A stretch of DNA of 64,000 nucleotides from positions 1-64,000 of the forward strand of contig NZ_JAFFZS010000038.1 in NCBI RefSeq assembly GCF_016921115.1, given 5' to 3'. A model generated the notes under the pieces. That model was given only the letters and a program-made list of their open reading frames with translations. It ran no database searches and was not told the origin of the DNA. Below, piece by piece: positions 7,951 to 17,594 of this stretch. How positions within the stretch are numbered: position 1 is the stretch's first letter; each line of letters opens with the position of its first letter. This DNA is from Streptomyces actuosus. Its GTDB lineage: Bacteria > Actinomycetota > Actinomycetes > Streptomycetales > Streptomycetaceae. The translations under genes were made by a program, and so were the position numbers.

Positions 7951-9149
7951 CCGTCACGGCGTCCAACAGCCGAACACCAATGACCCGCCGTCGCATGCTC
8001 GGGGCAGCGCTGACCGCTGGGATCGGGACTGCCGTGCCGCTCGGCGTCGCACCCCGCGCGTGGGCGGCTCCGACCGCCTCCGGTCCGGCGCAACTCACGC
8101 TGCCTCCGCCCACCGGGCCTCACCCGGTGGGCATGGTGCCGCTCCACCTCGTCGACACCTCACGTCCGGATCCCGTGGCCGGCCCGGGGCATCATCGCGA
8201 GTTGATGGCCAGCGTCTGGTATCCCGCCCGTAGGGCGGAGGGCCTGCCGCGTGCCCCCTGGATGACCGAGGGCGCGCTGCGGGCGTTCCTGACGGACGCC
8301 GGCTTCGTCCTCGACCCCGCCCTCGGCCCGCTCACCGCAGGGCACGTGGGCGCGCCCGTGCACCGCATGGGCCGTCGCCTGCCCGCCATCGTGTACTCGC
8401 ACGGCGCGGGCAGCCACCGCGGCGACCACACCATCATGGTCCAGGAACTCGCCAGCCACGGCTACGCCGTGGTCACCGTCGACCACACCTACGACACATT
8501 CACCGAGTTCCCCGACGGCCGGGTGATCACCCCGGGCGACGTCCCGATGTTCCCGAAGGACTTCGCCACGGACCTCCGGTTCCTGCTCGACTGCGTGGAG
8601 GAGCTCGCCACCGGCCGCAACCCCGACGTCGACGGAACAACACTGCCTCAGGGCCTGCTCGGCGCCCTCGACCTGCGGTGCATCGGCGCCTTCGGATGGT
8701 CGAAGGGCGGCACCGCCACCGCGCTCACCCTGCTCGCCGACCGGCGCGTCCGAGCCGGGCTCAGCATCGACGGCCCGATGTAGCCGACCATCACCGCCGA
8801 CCTGGACCGGCCGTTCATGATGATGACCGCCGTATTCACCCGGGCCGCCATGCCGGACGTCGCCGAGTTCTGGACGCACCTTCGCGGCTGGCGGCTCGAC
8901 ATCCAGGCCGATGGGGCCGTCCACAACTCATACGGCGACAACGCAACGCTGATCCCGCAGGCAGGCAAGATCCTCGGCATGACCGACCAGCAGATCCAGG
9001 ACTGGATCGGCACCCTCGACCCGGCCCGGTCGGTACGGATCCAACAGGCCTACCCACTCGCCTTCTTCGACCTGCACCTACGACACCGCCGAGGGCATCT
9101 GCTCGACGGTCCGAGCGCGGCCTTCCCGGAGGTGAGGTTCCTTCCATGA
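7947..9149 (+). pseudogene. Tat-secreted alpha/beta hydrolase (PAF-acetylhydrolase/lipase-like) interrupted by an amber codon
   Basis: The ATG at 7947 follows GGGAGGA. The product has a twin-arginine signal (MTRRRMLGAALTAGIG, cleavage near WAA), then HSHGAGSHRGDH-type oxyanion and GFGWSKGG nucleophile-elbow regions (Ser at about residue 252), and SIDGPM. At 8781-8783 the frame hits TAG. It then continues open in the same frame for 122 more codons, with a plausible catalytic His region (GAVHNSYGDNATL) and a family-like C-terminus to 9149. One C-to-T change (CAG to TAG) explains the break. As written the protein stops at residue 278 and lacks its catalytic His. Relatives are secreted lipases or polyester hydrolases. 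Confidence 0.8.
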
Positions 9150-9199
9150 AGCCGTGGACCGCGGCGCTCACGTCCCGCGCCGCGGTCCGTGCGCGCCGG

Positions 9200-10140
9200 T
9201 GGCGAAGAGCCGCGGTGAGAACCTTGCTGCCCCGTCGAGCAGAACGCCAGCCGGAAACCTTTCCAGCAGATCTCTCCGGTCAGCTCCGACAGCCCCAGCT
9301 CGGCACGTGGGCGCGGGGACTCGGCCCATACTCCTCCGTCCAGCAGCCGACCCGCGGCCTTTTTGCCCACACGCCGCATCTCGATACGGTGACCAGCGTC
9401 GTTCACCGGCTCGCCGGTCAGGACGGAACCTTGCTCGGGCCCGTTGAGAGCGGCGAGAGCGCCGGAAGGCGCCCACACACACCACTGCTGGAAAAGAGCC
9501 ACACGTCAGCCGCGACACACTGATCACGCATGGACCGTGCCCATCGCGGATCCATGGGCCTGGCCCGGGGGCCGGACTCGCCGCCGACGATCACCCGGTC
9601 CGGGCCGCCGGCCGGCCACGGACGGATGTCCAGCGCACCCAGCAGAGGCTCGCAACCGGCAAAGCCCACCGCAGCCGGGGTCTCGGCCAGGAGCGGCAGG
9701 CGCACCTTCGCCCACCGCTGGCTCTCTGCCGGCACCCCCCAGCCACGCGTTCGGCAGCACAGCCGGCATACACGGTGCCTCAGGTACGTCCTCGTGATCG
9801 CACCGACCGCGCTCCGCCGCCGCCTCGATCCAGGCGACACACTGATCCCGATCGCCCCACCGGTGCACCCAACCACGCGTCCGGCCGGGACGCTTGGTGA
9901 GAATTTGGTAGGTGTGCAGCCCTGGAACCGGCCCCTCCACGATGCCTGCCGGCATCCACCCAATGTCCCGGCCGCCCATCCGACGACGTCCAGAACATCG
10001 TCGTCCACACTGCCGCGACGAACTCGTCAGGCACCGCGTCATGCCACAAGTCCGACCTGCTGTTGAGGAACACCCGCTTGGGCTTCCGCCAGCGCAGCGG
10101 CAGTCCCAGCCGGTCCGGCCACAGCGCAAGGTCGGGCTCT
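9200..10140 (-). pseudogene. DUF5131 (phage Gp37/Gp68-like) protein, decayed
   Basis: Pieces of a DUF5131 protein appear in order but in different frames. They are KPKRVFLNSRSDLWHDAVPD and EFVAAVWTTMFW, then LHTYQILTKRPGR, then VSAESQRWAKVRLPLLAETP, GFAGCEPLLGALDIRPW and VIVGGESGPRARPMDPRWAR, and finally VGKKAAGRLLDGGVW. The family belongs to the radical-SAM-like phage Gp37/Gp68 group, of unclear role. At least three frameshifts separate the blocks. The N-terminus (with the usual WNPxxGC motif) is missing because the gene is fused at about 10140 to the interior of a hydrolase gene. Confidence 0.7.
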
Positions 10141-11013
10141 GCGCACGGGCGTCGGCGATGATTGGGGCCAGTTCCCCGTCGTGCCAGGCAGCCGCGCGCC
10201 GGACCACCTCGTCGTGCAGCAGCGGGAGGTGCGCGGTCAGGGCGGAGACGGCGTCGAAGACACCGTCGAGGGCGATGACGGCTGCGAGGCGCCGCTCATC
10301 GGCTGCCGCGCGAGGCGCCAGGTAGCCGCCGAGGCTGACGCCGAGCAGCGCGATGAGTGCCGGGTCGACGCCCGGGTACGGGGCGAGGAAGTCCAGGACG
10401 GGGCCGACCACGTTCTCCCGGTCCGGCCGAAAGATCAGCCCGTTCCGATGGATGGCCGCGGGCTGCCCGGGGCCGTCGAAGGTCAGGACGTGGCACCTGC
10501 GTTCCTGTCCACCGACGGCGCCGAAGAACTGCAGTGGTTCGGCAGCGCCGTCGAATCCGTTGTCCATCACCAGCGTCGGCTTCGGGCCCTCGCCTGCCGC
10601 CCGGTAGAAGTAGCCGTGCAATACGGCGTCCTCATAGGGCATCTCCACGGGAGTGATACCCCAGAGGTGGGCGACGGCATCACGGAAGCAGGCGACACCA
10701 CGCTGGTAGGCGTGGCCGATGCGTCGGCCGTGGGGGTGCCATGGAGGAAGAACTCGGCCGCCCGGTAGTAGGTAGAAGCCCGCAGCAGCCCGTCCCGCGC
10801 GCTGACGGGGTGGCTTGCGCGAGCTTCGGGCTCCAGACGCTCGGCGGTGGGCAGCCAGGCGTCGTGCCGGCCGTCGTAGTAGCCGGAGGTGACCTGGGAG
10901 GCGGTTGCGACGATTTCACCGACGTCCGAGCCTCCGTGGACGGCCAGGCCGAGATTACGCAGGGTCTCGAACCAGAACTGCTGATCGTCCTGGAACATCA
11001 GCTGCTGCATCAC
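10141..11013 (-). pseudogene. Alpha/beta hydrolase (DUF1100-like), frameshifted and 3'-truncated
   Basis: It starts at a GTG overlapping the NmrA stop and encodes an N-terminal helical cap (FWFETLRNLGLAVHGGSDVG, LLRASTYYRAAEFFLHG). A frameshift near 10690 then leads into VEMPYEDAVLHGYFYRAAG, LTFDGPGQPAAIHRNGL and GVSLGGYLAPRA, the nucleophile elbow. It is lost at about 10150, where DUF5131 sequence begins. The order of motifs matches the intact hydrolase at 51130-52338, so the two are paralogues. It was the third gene of the SnoaL-NmrA operon. Confidence 0.75.
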
Positions 11014-11846
11014 ATCTCCGTCTCAACGAGAGCCCGGAAGGTGCGCGGGGGTCGACCGGTGAGGCGCTGGACAGTGTCGGTGATGCGGTCCTCCGCCCCT
11101 TGGGCGATGGCACGGTCCATGTCGGCCAGTATTGCGGCGAACTCCACCGGCACCTGCGTCGTGAGGCGATCGCGCATCTGCTCGTAGGGCAGACGGCGGT
11201 GGACCACGGGCCGACCGGTGACCTCAGTGATGATCGCGGCGACGTCGTCGTAGCCGAGTGCCTCGGGTCCGGTGAGGACGAGATCGGTGTTGGGGGCTTG
11301 CTCGTCGGTCAGAGAACGCACGGCGACGGCCGCGATGTCCTCGGCGTCGACGAAGCCGACCTGGCCGCTCGCGGTGGCGGTCCAGATGATGCCCTCGTCG
11401 CGGATGCTGCGGGCGTGCACGTGCGTGCCGGTGAAGTTCTGCATGAACCACGAGGGCCGCAGTACCGCCCACTGTTCGAACAGATCGGGCAGGGCCTGGT
11501 GCACTGTTCCCACCGCCGGGCCGCCCTCGGGGATGGCCGAGGAACTCAGGAGCACCGCGCGGTGCACGCCGGCCATGCGGGCCTGCTCGAGGAAGGGCAG
11601 CATGGTCGCCGCGGGGTCGGAGTCGCCCAGGGGCGGTATGAGGTAGACGCGGTCGACGCCGTCGAGGGCGGCCGCGTGGGTGGCGGGATCGTACCAGTCG
11701 AAGGGGACCGGCTCGGCCCCGGCGACCGGGGTGGCCCGGCGGCTGGCGGCTTTGACGCGGTGCCCCGCGGCCATCAGCTGTGCGGCGGTGCGGCTTCCGG
11801 TGGTGCCGGTGGCACCGATGACCAGAGTGGTGCTGGCGGTGGTCAT
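11010..11846 (-). CDS. NmrA-family NAD(P)-binding protein
   Basis: The 278-residue Rossmann protein begins TTLVIGATGTTGSRTAAQLM (GxxGxxG dinucleotide motif at about residues 11-17). It continues through VYLIPPLGDSDPA, VLLSSSAIPEGG and RPSWFMQNF, the pattern of atypical short-chain dehydrogenases of the NmrA/HSCARG group. These bind NAD(P)H and either reduce small molecules or act as redox sensors; the catalytic Tyr-Lys pair of classical SDRs is not evident. The ATG overlaps the SnoaL stop (ATGA), placing it second in an operon controlled by the divergent TetR gene. The substrate is unknown. Confidence 0.88.
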   Translation of the reverse strand: MTTASTTLVIGATGTTGSRTAAQLMAAGHRVKAASRRATPVAGAEPVPFDWYDPATHAAALDGVDRVYLIPPLGDSDPAATMLPFLEQARMAGVHRAVLLSSSAIPEGGPAVGTVHQALPDLFEQWAVLRPSWFMQNFTGTHVHARSIRDEGIIWTATASGQVGFVDAEDIAAVAVRSLTDEQAPNTDLVLTGPEALGYDDVAAIITEVTGRPVVHRRLPYEQMRDRLTTQVPVEFAAILADMDRAIAQGAEDRITDTVQRLTGRPPRTFRALVETEM

Positions 11847-12268
11847 CGGCTGCTCCCGGAGAAGTCGGCGCCGGGCGCTTGGACGGCGAGGGGGTTCCAG
11901 TAGTCGCGGTAGGAGGACACGTGCCCGTCTCGAACGGTCACGACGGCGATGTAGGTCATGTCGAAGGGAGCGTCGCTCTCCACCAGGCGGCCGACGCCGC
12001 GCATCTCGACCACGATGGTCGCCGGATCGGTGGTCTGGTGGATCCGCAGGTCGGGGAAGTCGTGCAGGTCGATGTGGTCGGGGTAGTGGCGCATGTAGGT
12101 GGCGACGGCTTCCTTGCCCTCCAGACGCCGGGGCCAGCCGTCGGGGGCGAAGGGGAACTCCATGAGGCCGTCCTCGGCCCACAGGGCGACCCACGCGGGA
12201 ATGTTCTTGTCGAGCAGGAGTCGCAGGCTGTGGCGGTACAGATCCGCCGGGGAGGTCGGTGCGGACAT
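11843..12268 (-). CDS. SnoaL-like (NTF2-fold) protein
   Basis: A 141-residue NTF2-like protein. LYRHSLRLLLDKNIPAWVAL, then WAEDGLMEFPFAPDGWP, then LEGKEAVATYMRHYPDHI, and the C-terminal YIAVVTVRDGHVSSYRDYWN follow the SnoaL/nuclear-transport-factor fold of small isomerases, cyclases and hydrolases. I chose the ATG at 12268 rather than an upstream in-frame start because the latter would overlap the operator palindromes. It is the first gene of the operon with NmrA (4-bp overlap). The pair is typical of TetR-regulated detoxification cassettes in Streptomyces. Confidence 0.85.
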   Translation of the reverse strand: MSAPTSPADLYRHSLRLLLDKNIPAWVALWAEDGLMEFPFAPDGWPRRLEGKEAVATYMRHYPDHIDLHDFPDLRIHQTTDPATIVVEMRGVGRLVESDAPFDMTYIAVVTVRDGHVSSYRDYWNPLAVQAPGADFSGSSR

Positions 12269-12291
12269 GGGTATCCTCCAGTCACAGAATC

Positions 12292-12331
12292 CGGACCCTG
12301 GGTCCGCTTCAACGATATGGACCACGGGTCC
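12292..12331. promoter_or_regulatory. Two tandem TetR-operator-like palindromes in a divergent promoter region
   Basis: CGGACCCTGGGTCCG (12292-12306) is a perfect 15-bp palindrome. GGACC-acg-GGTCC (12319-12331) is a second copy with the same arms, 26 bp away centre to centre. Both lie in the 86-bp gap between the snoaL-like gene (minus) and the tetR gene (plus), and each half-site reads GGACC(C). Spacing and position suit cooperative binding of the adjacent TetR protein and control of both promoters. Confidence 0.75.
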
Positions 12332-12354
12332 GTTTTGCAAAGGGAAGGAGCGGC

Positions 12355-12966
12355 ATGCCCGAACGCCAGTCGTCTCGCAAGGACGCCATCCGCAACCGGG
12401 AGGCCGTGCTCGCGGCCGCCGATGCCCTCTTCACTCGCCGTGAGAGTCCCGAGGACGTCACCATGGCCGACGTCGCGGCTGCGGCCGGCGTCGGCAAGGG
12501 CACGCTCTTCCGGGCCTTCGGCGACCGCGCCGGGCTGCTCCGCGCGCTGTACGAGGCACGGCTCGAACCGATCAGGCAGGCCGTCGAGAGCGGCCCACCA
12601 CCCCTGGGACCCGCGGCCCCACCGCACGATCGCGTACCCGCCCTGCTGGATGCCGTCCTGTGCTTCAAACTCGACAACCGGCGCCTCGCGCTGGCCCTGG
12701 AGGAAGGCGGGAGCAGCAGCCCGTACCGGGCGGAACACTACGAGCGGTGGCACAGCCTGCTCCGAGCCGTACTGGAGCAGATCCCCGGCCCGACCGACAG
12801 CGACTTCACCGCCCACGCCCTGCTCGCCGCCACACGAGCCGACCTCATCGAACACCTGGCCGAAGAGGAACGCATGCCACGCGAAAGTATGCGGGCACAC
12901 TTGGCGAACTTCGCCACCAGAGTCCTGACCTCCGACCCACTGCAAGGACTGACCACCGAGGAGTGA
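12355..12966 (+). CDS. TetR-family transcriptional regulator
   Basis: The 203-residue protein has the TetR helix-turn-helix at residues about 10-60 (AIRNREAVLAAADALFTRRE, VTMADVAAAAGVGKGTLFRA, FGDRAGLLRALYE). A ligand-binding and dimerisation domain follows. A strong GGAAGGAG (12343-12350) sets the ATG. It is transcribed divergently from the SnoaL-NmrA operon, with two matching palindromes in between, so it most likely represses that operon and itself. The C-terminal domain resembles SbtR-type regulators (ALEEGGSSSPYRAEHYERWH). Confidence 0.9.
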   Translation: MPERQSSRKDAIRNREAVLAAADALFTRRESPEDVTMADVAAAAGVGKGTLFRAFGDRAGLLRALYEARLEPIRQAVESGPPPLGPAAPPHDRVPALLDAVLCFKLDNRRLALALEEGGSSSPYRAEHYERWHSLLRAVLEQIPGPTDSDFTAHALLAATRADLIEHLAEEERMPRESMRAHLANFATRVLTSDPLQGLTTEE

Positions 12967-13292
12967 TCAACGATCGGACCAGCCCTTGATCAGCAGCGCC
13001 TCTCACAGACGGCTCTTTGCCCGAGCAAGGGATCTGTACGGTGAGTGGTGTGACTCCCGCACTGGAAGCGACAGTTGGCGGCTGACGTGACGAGTGACAC
13101 CGAGGCCGGGAAGGCCGCTGTGAGTGGGACGGGCGCCGTGGATGACGTCCGGCAGCCCCCGCCGCGTTCACCCTTGACCGCCTTCCTGGGTACAGCTACC
13201 GCGCTTCGGCACAAAGGCAGCACATGCAGCTGCTCACCTTGGGCCGGGACTGCGACGCTGGCCGCCGAGCCCTGGGGGCCCTGTTTGTCCAG
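12967..13292. other. Intergenic stretch between convergent tetR and STAND genes
   Basis: About 325 bp between the tetR stop and the stop of the STAND gene. Short plus-strand frames exist (for example around 13075-13310), but none has a ribosome-binding site or a family match. I see no perfect hairpin that would clearly terminate either gene. Confidence 0.3.
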
Positions 13293-16200
13293 TCAGCAGG
13301 TCCTGCGGTAGGGGACGTCGGGGATGTGGGCTTTCCATTCCTGCTCGGTGAGGGAACCGCTCTTGGTACAGAGTTTCCGGATCAACTTCGCAGGCGTTGC
13401 GGCGTGTGTGAGGAATCTGCCGTCCTGGTCCACGCTGGTCAGCGTCGAACCGTCGGGTGCGAAGGTGACCGCGACGACCGAGCCGAAGGGGTCCCGGGTG
13501 CCCGTGAACGGAGGGCCGAGCTGACTGTGGGTGCGGCTGTCCCACACCATGATCTGTGCCTGCTCGCCCGGGTCCTTGTGCACCGTGGCGAACAAGCTGC
13601 CGTCGGGCGAGACGGCGACGGTATGGCCGAACTGGGTGGACACCGCCCCGGTGCGCAGGTCTTCCCCTGTGGGCAGCAGGGTTTGGGCGTCCAAGGTCCT
13701 GAGGTACGGCTGGAATCCCTGCGGATAGGAGTAGACCGTTGAGCCGTCGTCGCTGATGGCGTTCATCTGCAGGTTCCCGGCGCTCTTGGTTATGATGCGG
13801 CCGGACGGGAACGCGACCCGCCCGAAGTTGGGCGCGGCGATCACGGACGTGCCGCTGGGGTCGAAGAGGACAGCTGATCCGTTGCCGTCGTAACCGAGCT
13901 TCGCGCGTATGTCCCGGATCCGGTGCATTGTGGTCAGGTCCCAGAACCTGAGCGTGTTGGTCCCGTCGGGCATCACCACCTGCGCAGCGAACGACCGGTT
14001 GTCGGGTGAGAAGGCGAATTCCTGCATCGCCCCGCTGCGCTGTTTCCAGTCGAGGGGAGTGGAGAGAGTGCCGAGCTTTTTCTTCTCGGCCAAGTCCCAG
14101 ATCTCGACTTCGGGGATGCTGCTCTGGACGGCGAGGAGGCGTCCGTCGGGGCTGAGGGTGGGGTTGCCCGCCGTCGGGCCTGGACTGGGGATGGTGGCCC
14201 GTTTGGTGTGTGTCAGTGGGGACCAGATCTCGATGTTGCTGCTGTTGAGGAGCGCAAGGGTGCGCCGGTCGGCGCTGACCGCGCCCTCCGTGTAGAACTT
14301 GCCTGTGCCCTTGGGCGCTTTGGTGACTGTGGTGATGTCGAGTGAACGGACGGCACCGTCGATTCCGACGCATCGCAGCTCGGAGTCGTCGGCTGTGAAG
14401 AGCGTGCCGTTGTCACTGAAGCACTCGCTGTCGGTGGTCGAGTAGTGCATGAGGGGCTTCGTCTGGCCCAGGAAGGCCGTTTCCCAGATGACACCGCCTT
14501 GGGCGAGGTACCGGCTGTCCCGGCTGAAGCGGAGGGGATACAGCGCGGGGTCGTCGCCCCCGGTGAGCTCTGTTTCCCAGAAGCCCTCTGCACGGTGGTA
14601 CACGCGGACCTTCTCGCCCTTTACGCTCAGGGCGACCAGTTTGCCGTCCGGGCTGAAGACGACTGGGCCGGGAAAATCCTTGGTGCTCAGCTTGAGGTCG
14701 GGAACGGGGATCTTCTTCTTCGTCCGGGTGTCGTACCAAGTGAACGGCTGCCCCTTGCCGTTGGGGTAAGGGAGGGAGAGTGTGCGTTCGTCCGGTGAGA
14801 ACGAGGTGTTCCAGACGGGAAAGCTGCCTCCGGTCGTGGTGATGATCTTCTTGGCCGTGCGGGTGTCCCAGATCGCCATGGTGGGCTCCGTGTCGGCGTC
14901 GACTCCCTCGGTCCGCAGATAGGTGCCGTGAGGGCTGAGCGCCACTCTCGGCTGGTGCACGTCTCTGCCGCTGGGGTAGGTGTGCGTGCCGAGGGGGCGC
15001 GCGTTGGTGGCATCGAGCAGGCGGGTCTTGCCGTCCTCGGTGCTCACGGCGGCCGTCCTGCCGTCGGCGGACAGCGTGACGTAGCGAACCTTGGACCGGG
15101 CGTTGTAGTGGCCGGTTTGTCGGCGGGTATCGACGTTCCAGATCCCGACGCGGGTGTCACCGGCGGCGATGAGGGTGTGCCCGGTCTCGTCGAGGGCGGA
15201 GGTCGACACGACGTAGCCGGGAAGCCTGAGGACCTCGTCTTCCTGCTGGTTGCTCAGAGTGAACAGTGCGGACAGCGACTCGGGGGTATCGCCGAGGCGG
15301 GCGGAGGCCACCGCCAGTCGGCGGGCGAGCTGGGGGTCGGTGCGGCGGAGCGACTCGGCGGTGCCGGCCACCTGCGCGGAGGCCGCGCGGTCGCGCTGAC
15401 CGACGACGGTCTGTCGCTGTTGGAGGGCGACGCCGGCGGCGATCAGGGCGAGGGCCAGTGCAGCGGTGAGGAAGACGTTGATGCGTTTGGTGCGGCGCAA
15501 CTGTGAGCGCTGATGCTGCCGGCTGGTCTCCAGCAGCACGGTGATTTCCTCCGGGAGCGGTCGCTGATCCGCCCATTCCTCTCCCTCCGCGAGGAGGGAG
15601 CCGTTCAGCAGGTCTCCGGGAAGCCCGCTCTGCGCATGGCTGGCCTGCTGGTCGGTGGCGCGCTGCAGCCAGACGTGGAACTGCCGGTCCTCGGCCACCC
15701 AGTCACGCAGGTCGGCCCAGCCGCGAATCAGCGCGTCGTGGATGAGTTCCGCCGCCGGCTCCCCGGGGGGCTCGCCGACGGCTGTGGTGGCACCATCGGT
15801 GGTGATGATGCGGTAGCGGGTGAGCGCCGCGATGGCCTCGTCGAAGGCGCCGTCGGTGTCGGAGCCGGGGCCTCTCGGGTCGGCGGCCAGGGCGCGCAAG
15901 CGTATGAAGGGGACTCGCCGGCGGGTGGCAGGGATGCCGCCGGCCTCGTCGGCGGGCCGCACCAGTGCGGTGAGGATCCGGCGGGCGGTGGGCTGTTGGT
16001 CCGCGGGCAGTTGACCGAGGGCGTGGTTGCACAAGTGCGAAAGGCTGCCCGGGACCTTGCCCATCTGCTCGTAGGCCTCGTGGGTGAGGCGGCCGTCGTT
16101 GTCGCGACGCAGCCACAGCTGACGCAAAGTCAGTTGCAGAGGTGGGAGCAGCGTGACCGGCGCCTGCCGTGCCACCGGGTCGATGTCCAGGATGTCGTCG

Positions 16201-17594
16201 ACGATCCGGTCAGCGAGGTCGGGCGCGAGAGGCAGACCGACGGCGGCGGCAGGCCGCGTGATGATCTCTTGCAGGTCGCGGCGGTTCAGCGTCTCGGGGA
16301 CGTTGCACAGTCCGGGCAGGGCAACATCCATCAGGTGGGGGGCGAGGGTGCTGAGGGGAGCGTAGAAGTCATTGCGCATGACCAGGAGCACGGTCACGGC
16401 GGTATGGGACCTGATCAGCTCCACGAGCTGGTCGATGGCTCGCAGACGCCGGCCCTCGGAGTGTGTCTGCGAAGAGCCGGCCGGCTGGGTGAGGAGTTCC
16501 TCGAACTGGTCTATGACCAGGAGCAGATGGTCGTGGTCCGGCTCGCCGTCGAGGCGGGCCCGCGCCGCGCTCGCCAGGCCATCGGCCACCGTGCCGGGCA
16601 GTCCGGAGTCCTCCAGCTCGGTGAGGAGGTCCTGGCCGGGGTGGGCACGCAGGGCCAGCCAGCGGTCGCTGCCTGGAATGTCCCCCTTGGCCAGGGCGGG
16701 CAGCACGCCCGCGTTGACCAGTGAGGACTTTCCCGCCCCTGAGGGGCCGAGCAGCATCAGCAGCCGGTTTCCCCTCAGCGTCGCAAGTACGCGCTCCACT
16801 GCGACCTCGCGGCCGTGGAACCAATCGGCCTGCTTGTCGGTGAACGGCTCCAGCCCCAGATACGGACATGCCGTGTCCTCGGTCAACTCGGGCCGGATGT
16901 CCCGCAGTACCCCGGCCGGGGTGGCGTAGGCGGTGCCGAGCCCTTTCAGATACTGGTCAGGGGAGGCGATGGAGGTGACCATGCCGATCGTCAGCCCGGT
17001 CAACTCGTCCACGACCGGTCCGCCGCTGAATCCGGTGGTGAGGTCGTTGGCCTTCGTCAGCTGGAGCAGCCGTCCCGTGGCACGGCCCCCGGGCAGCAGG
17101 CCGCCTGCCTCTCCGTACCCGAAGCGGCCGCCCGGCGGCGCCTGGGAGGGAAATCCGTACGAGAAGACCCGGTGTCCGCGGGAACCCGCGCTCGCGCCCA
17201 CGGGCATGCCCTGGGCCCCGGACGGCACTGACTGGAGGCGGAGGACGGCGACGTCCTGTGCCTCCGGCGCCCGCCATTGCTCGGCGACCACCGCCGCCAT
17301 GACCCGCGGTGTGTCCGGCAGGCGGGGAAAGAGCACCTCCACCTGCCCTCCGGGGTGCTGCCTCGCGGCATCGACGACATGCGCGCAGGTGAAGCCAGTC
17401 CTGTCCTCGGTCAGGAAGCCCGCCCCGGCGATGCCGCCGTCCGGCGCGAGAACCTGGAAGACACCGCTGTGGACGGCTGGTTCACCTGAGCCGGCAAGGC
17501 TGTTCACGTCCCCCCGGGAGGTCATCAGGCGGCCGCTTCGGCCCGGCGCCGAATCGCCCCCCGCTTCTTCACGGTGCATCCTGCCCGGAGTCAC
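13293..17594 (-). CDS. Trypsin-like peptidase / nSTAND1 NTPase / WD40-repeat protein
   Basis: A 1,433-residue multidomain protein. Residues about 40-235 are a trypsin-like serine peptidase with an intact triad: His72 (TCAHVVDAA), Asp114 (AQDVAVLRL) and Ser190 (TGFSGGPVV). Residues about 245-640 are a STAND NTPase beginning PYLGLEPFTDKQADWFHGRE, with Walker A GPSGAGKSS (283-291) and Walker B VIDQFEE (361-367). A hydrophobic helix follows (about 707-725, NVFLTAALALALIAAG). From about 770 to the end come WD40-type repeats (FSPDGKLVALSV, LSPDGRLLAVQS, VSPDGSLFATVH). STAND proteins oligomerise on sensing a trigger, and here the peptidase would be the effector. The start overlaps the trypco1 gene; ATG 17579 is an alternative. 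The reading frame is intact throughout. Confidence 0.9.
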   Translation of the reverse strand: MTPGRMHREEAGGDSAPGRSGRLMTSRGDVNSLAGSGEPAVHSGVFQVLAPDGGIAGAGFLTEDRTGFTCAHVVDAARQHPGGQVEVLFPRLPDTPRVMAAVVAEQWRAPEAQDVAVLRLQSVPSGAQGMPVGASAGSRGHRVFSYGFPSQAPPGGRFGYGEAGGLLPGGRATGRLLQLTKANDLTTGFSGGPVVDELTGLTIGMVTSIASPDQYLKGLGTAYATPAGVLRDIRPELTEDTACPYLGLEPFTDKQADWFHGREVAVERVLATLRGNRLLMLLGPSGAGKSSLVNAGVLPALAKGDIPGSDRWLALRAHPGQDLLTELEDSGLPGTVADGLASAARARLDGEPDHDHLLLVIDQFEELLTQPAGSSQTHSEGRRLRAIDQLVELIRSHTAVTVLLVMRNDFYAPLSTLAPHLMDVALPGLCNVPETLNRRDLQEIITRPAAAVGLPLAPDLADRIVDDILDIDPVARQAPVTLLPPLQLTLRQLWLRRDNDGRLTHEAYEQMGKVPGSLSHLCNHALGQLPADQQPTARRILTALVRPADEAGGIPATRRRVPFIRLRALAADPRGPGSDTDGAFDEAIAALTRYRIITTDGATTAVGEPPGEPAAELIHDALIRGWADLRDWVAEDRQFHVWLQRATDQQASHAQSGLPGDLLNGSLLAEGEEWADQRPLPEEITVLLETSRQHQRSQLRRTKRINVFLTAALALALIAAGVALQQRQTVVGQRDRAASAQVAGTAESLRRTDPQLARRLAVASARLGDTPESLSALFTLSNQQEDEVLRLPGYVVSTSALDETGHTLIAAGDTRVGIWNVDTRRQTGHYNARSKVRYVTLSADGRTAAVSTEDGKTRLLDATNARPLGTHTYPSGRDVHQPRVALSPHGTYLRTEGVDADTEPTMAIWDTRTAKKIITTTGGSFPVWNTSFSPDERTLSLPYPNGKGQPFTWYDTRTKKKIPVPDLKLSTKDFPGPVVFSPDGKLVALSVKGEKVRVYHRAEGFWETELTGGDDPALYPLRFSRDSRYLAQGGVIWETAFLGQTKPLMHYSTTDSECFSDNGTLFTADDSELRCVGIDGAVRSLDITTVTKAPKGTGKFYTEGAVSADRRTLALLNSSNIEIWSPLTHTKRATIPSPGPTAGNPTLSPDGRLLAVQSSIPEVEIWDLAEKKKLGTLSTPLDWKQRSGAMQEFAFSPDNRSFAAQVVMPDGTNTLRFWDLTTMHRIRDIRAKLGYDGNGSAVLFDPSGTSVIAAPNFGRVAFPSGRIITKSAGNLQMNAISDDGSTVYSYPQGFQPYLRTLDAQTLLPTGEDLRTGAVSTQFGHTVAVSPDGSLFATVHKDPGEQAQIMVWDSRTHSQLGPPFTGTRDPFGSVVAVTFAPDGSTLTSVDQDGRFLTHAATPAKLIRKLCTKSGSLTEQEWKAHIPDVPYRRTC

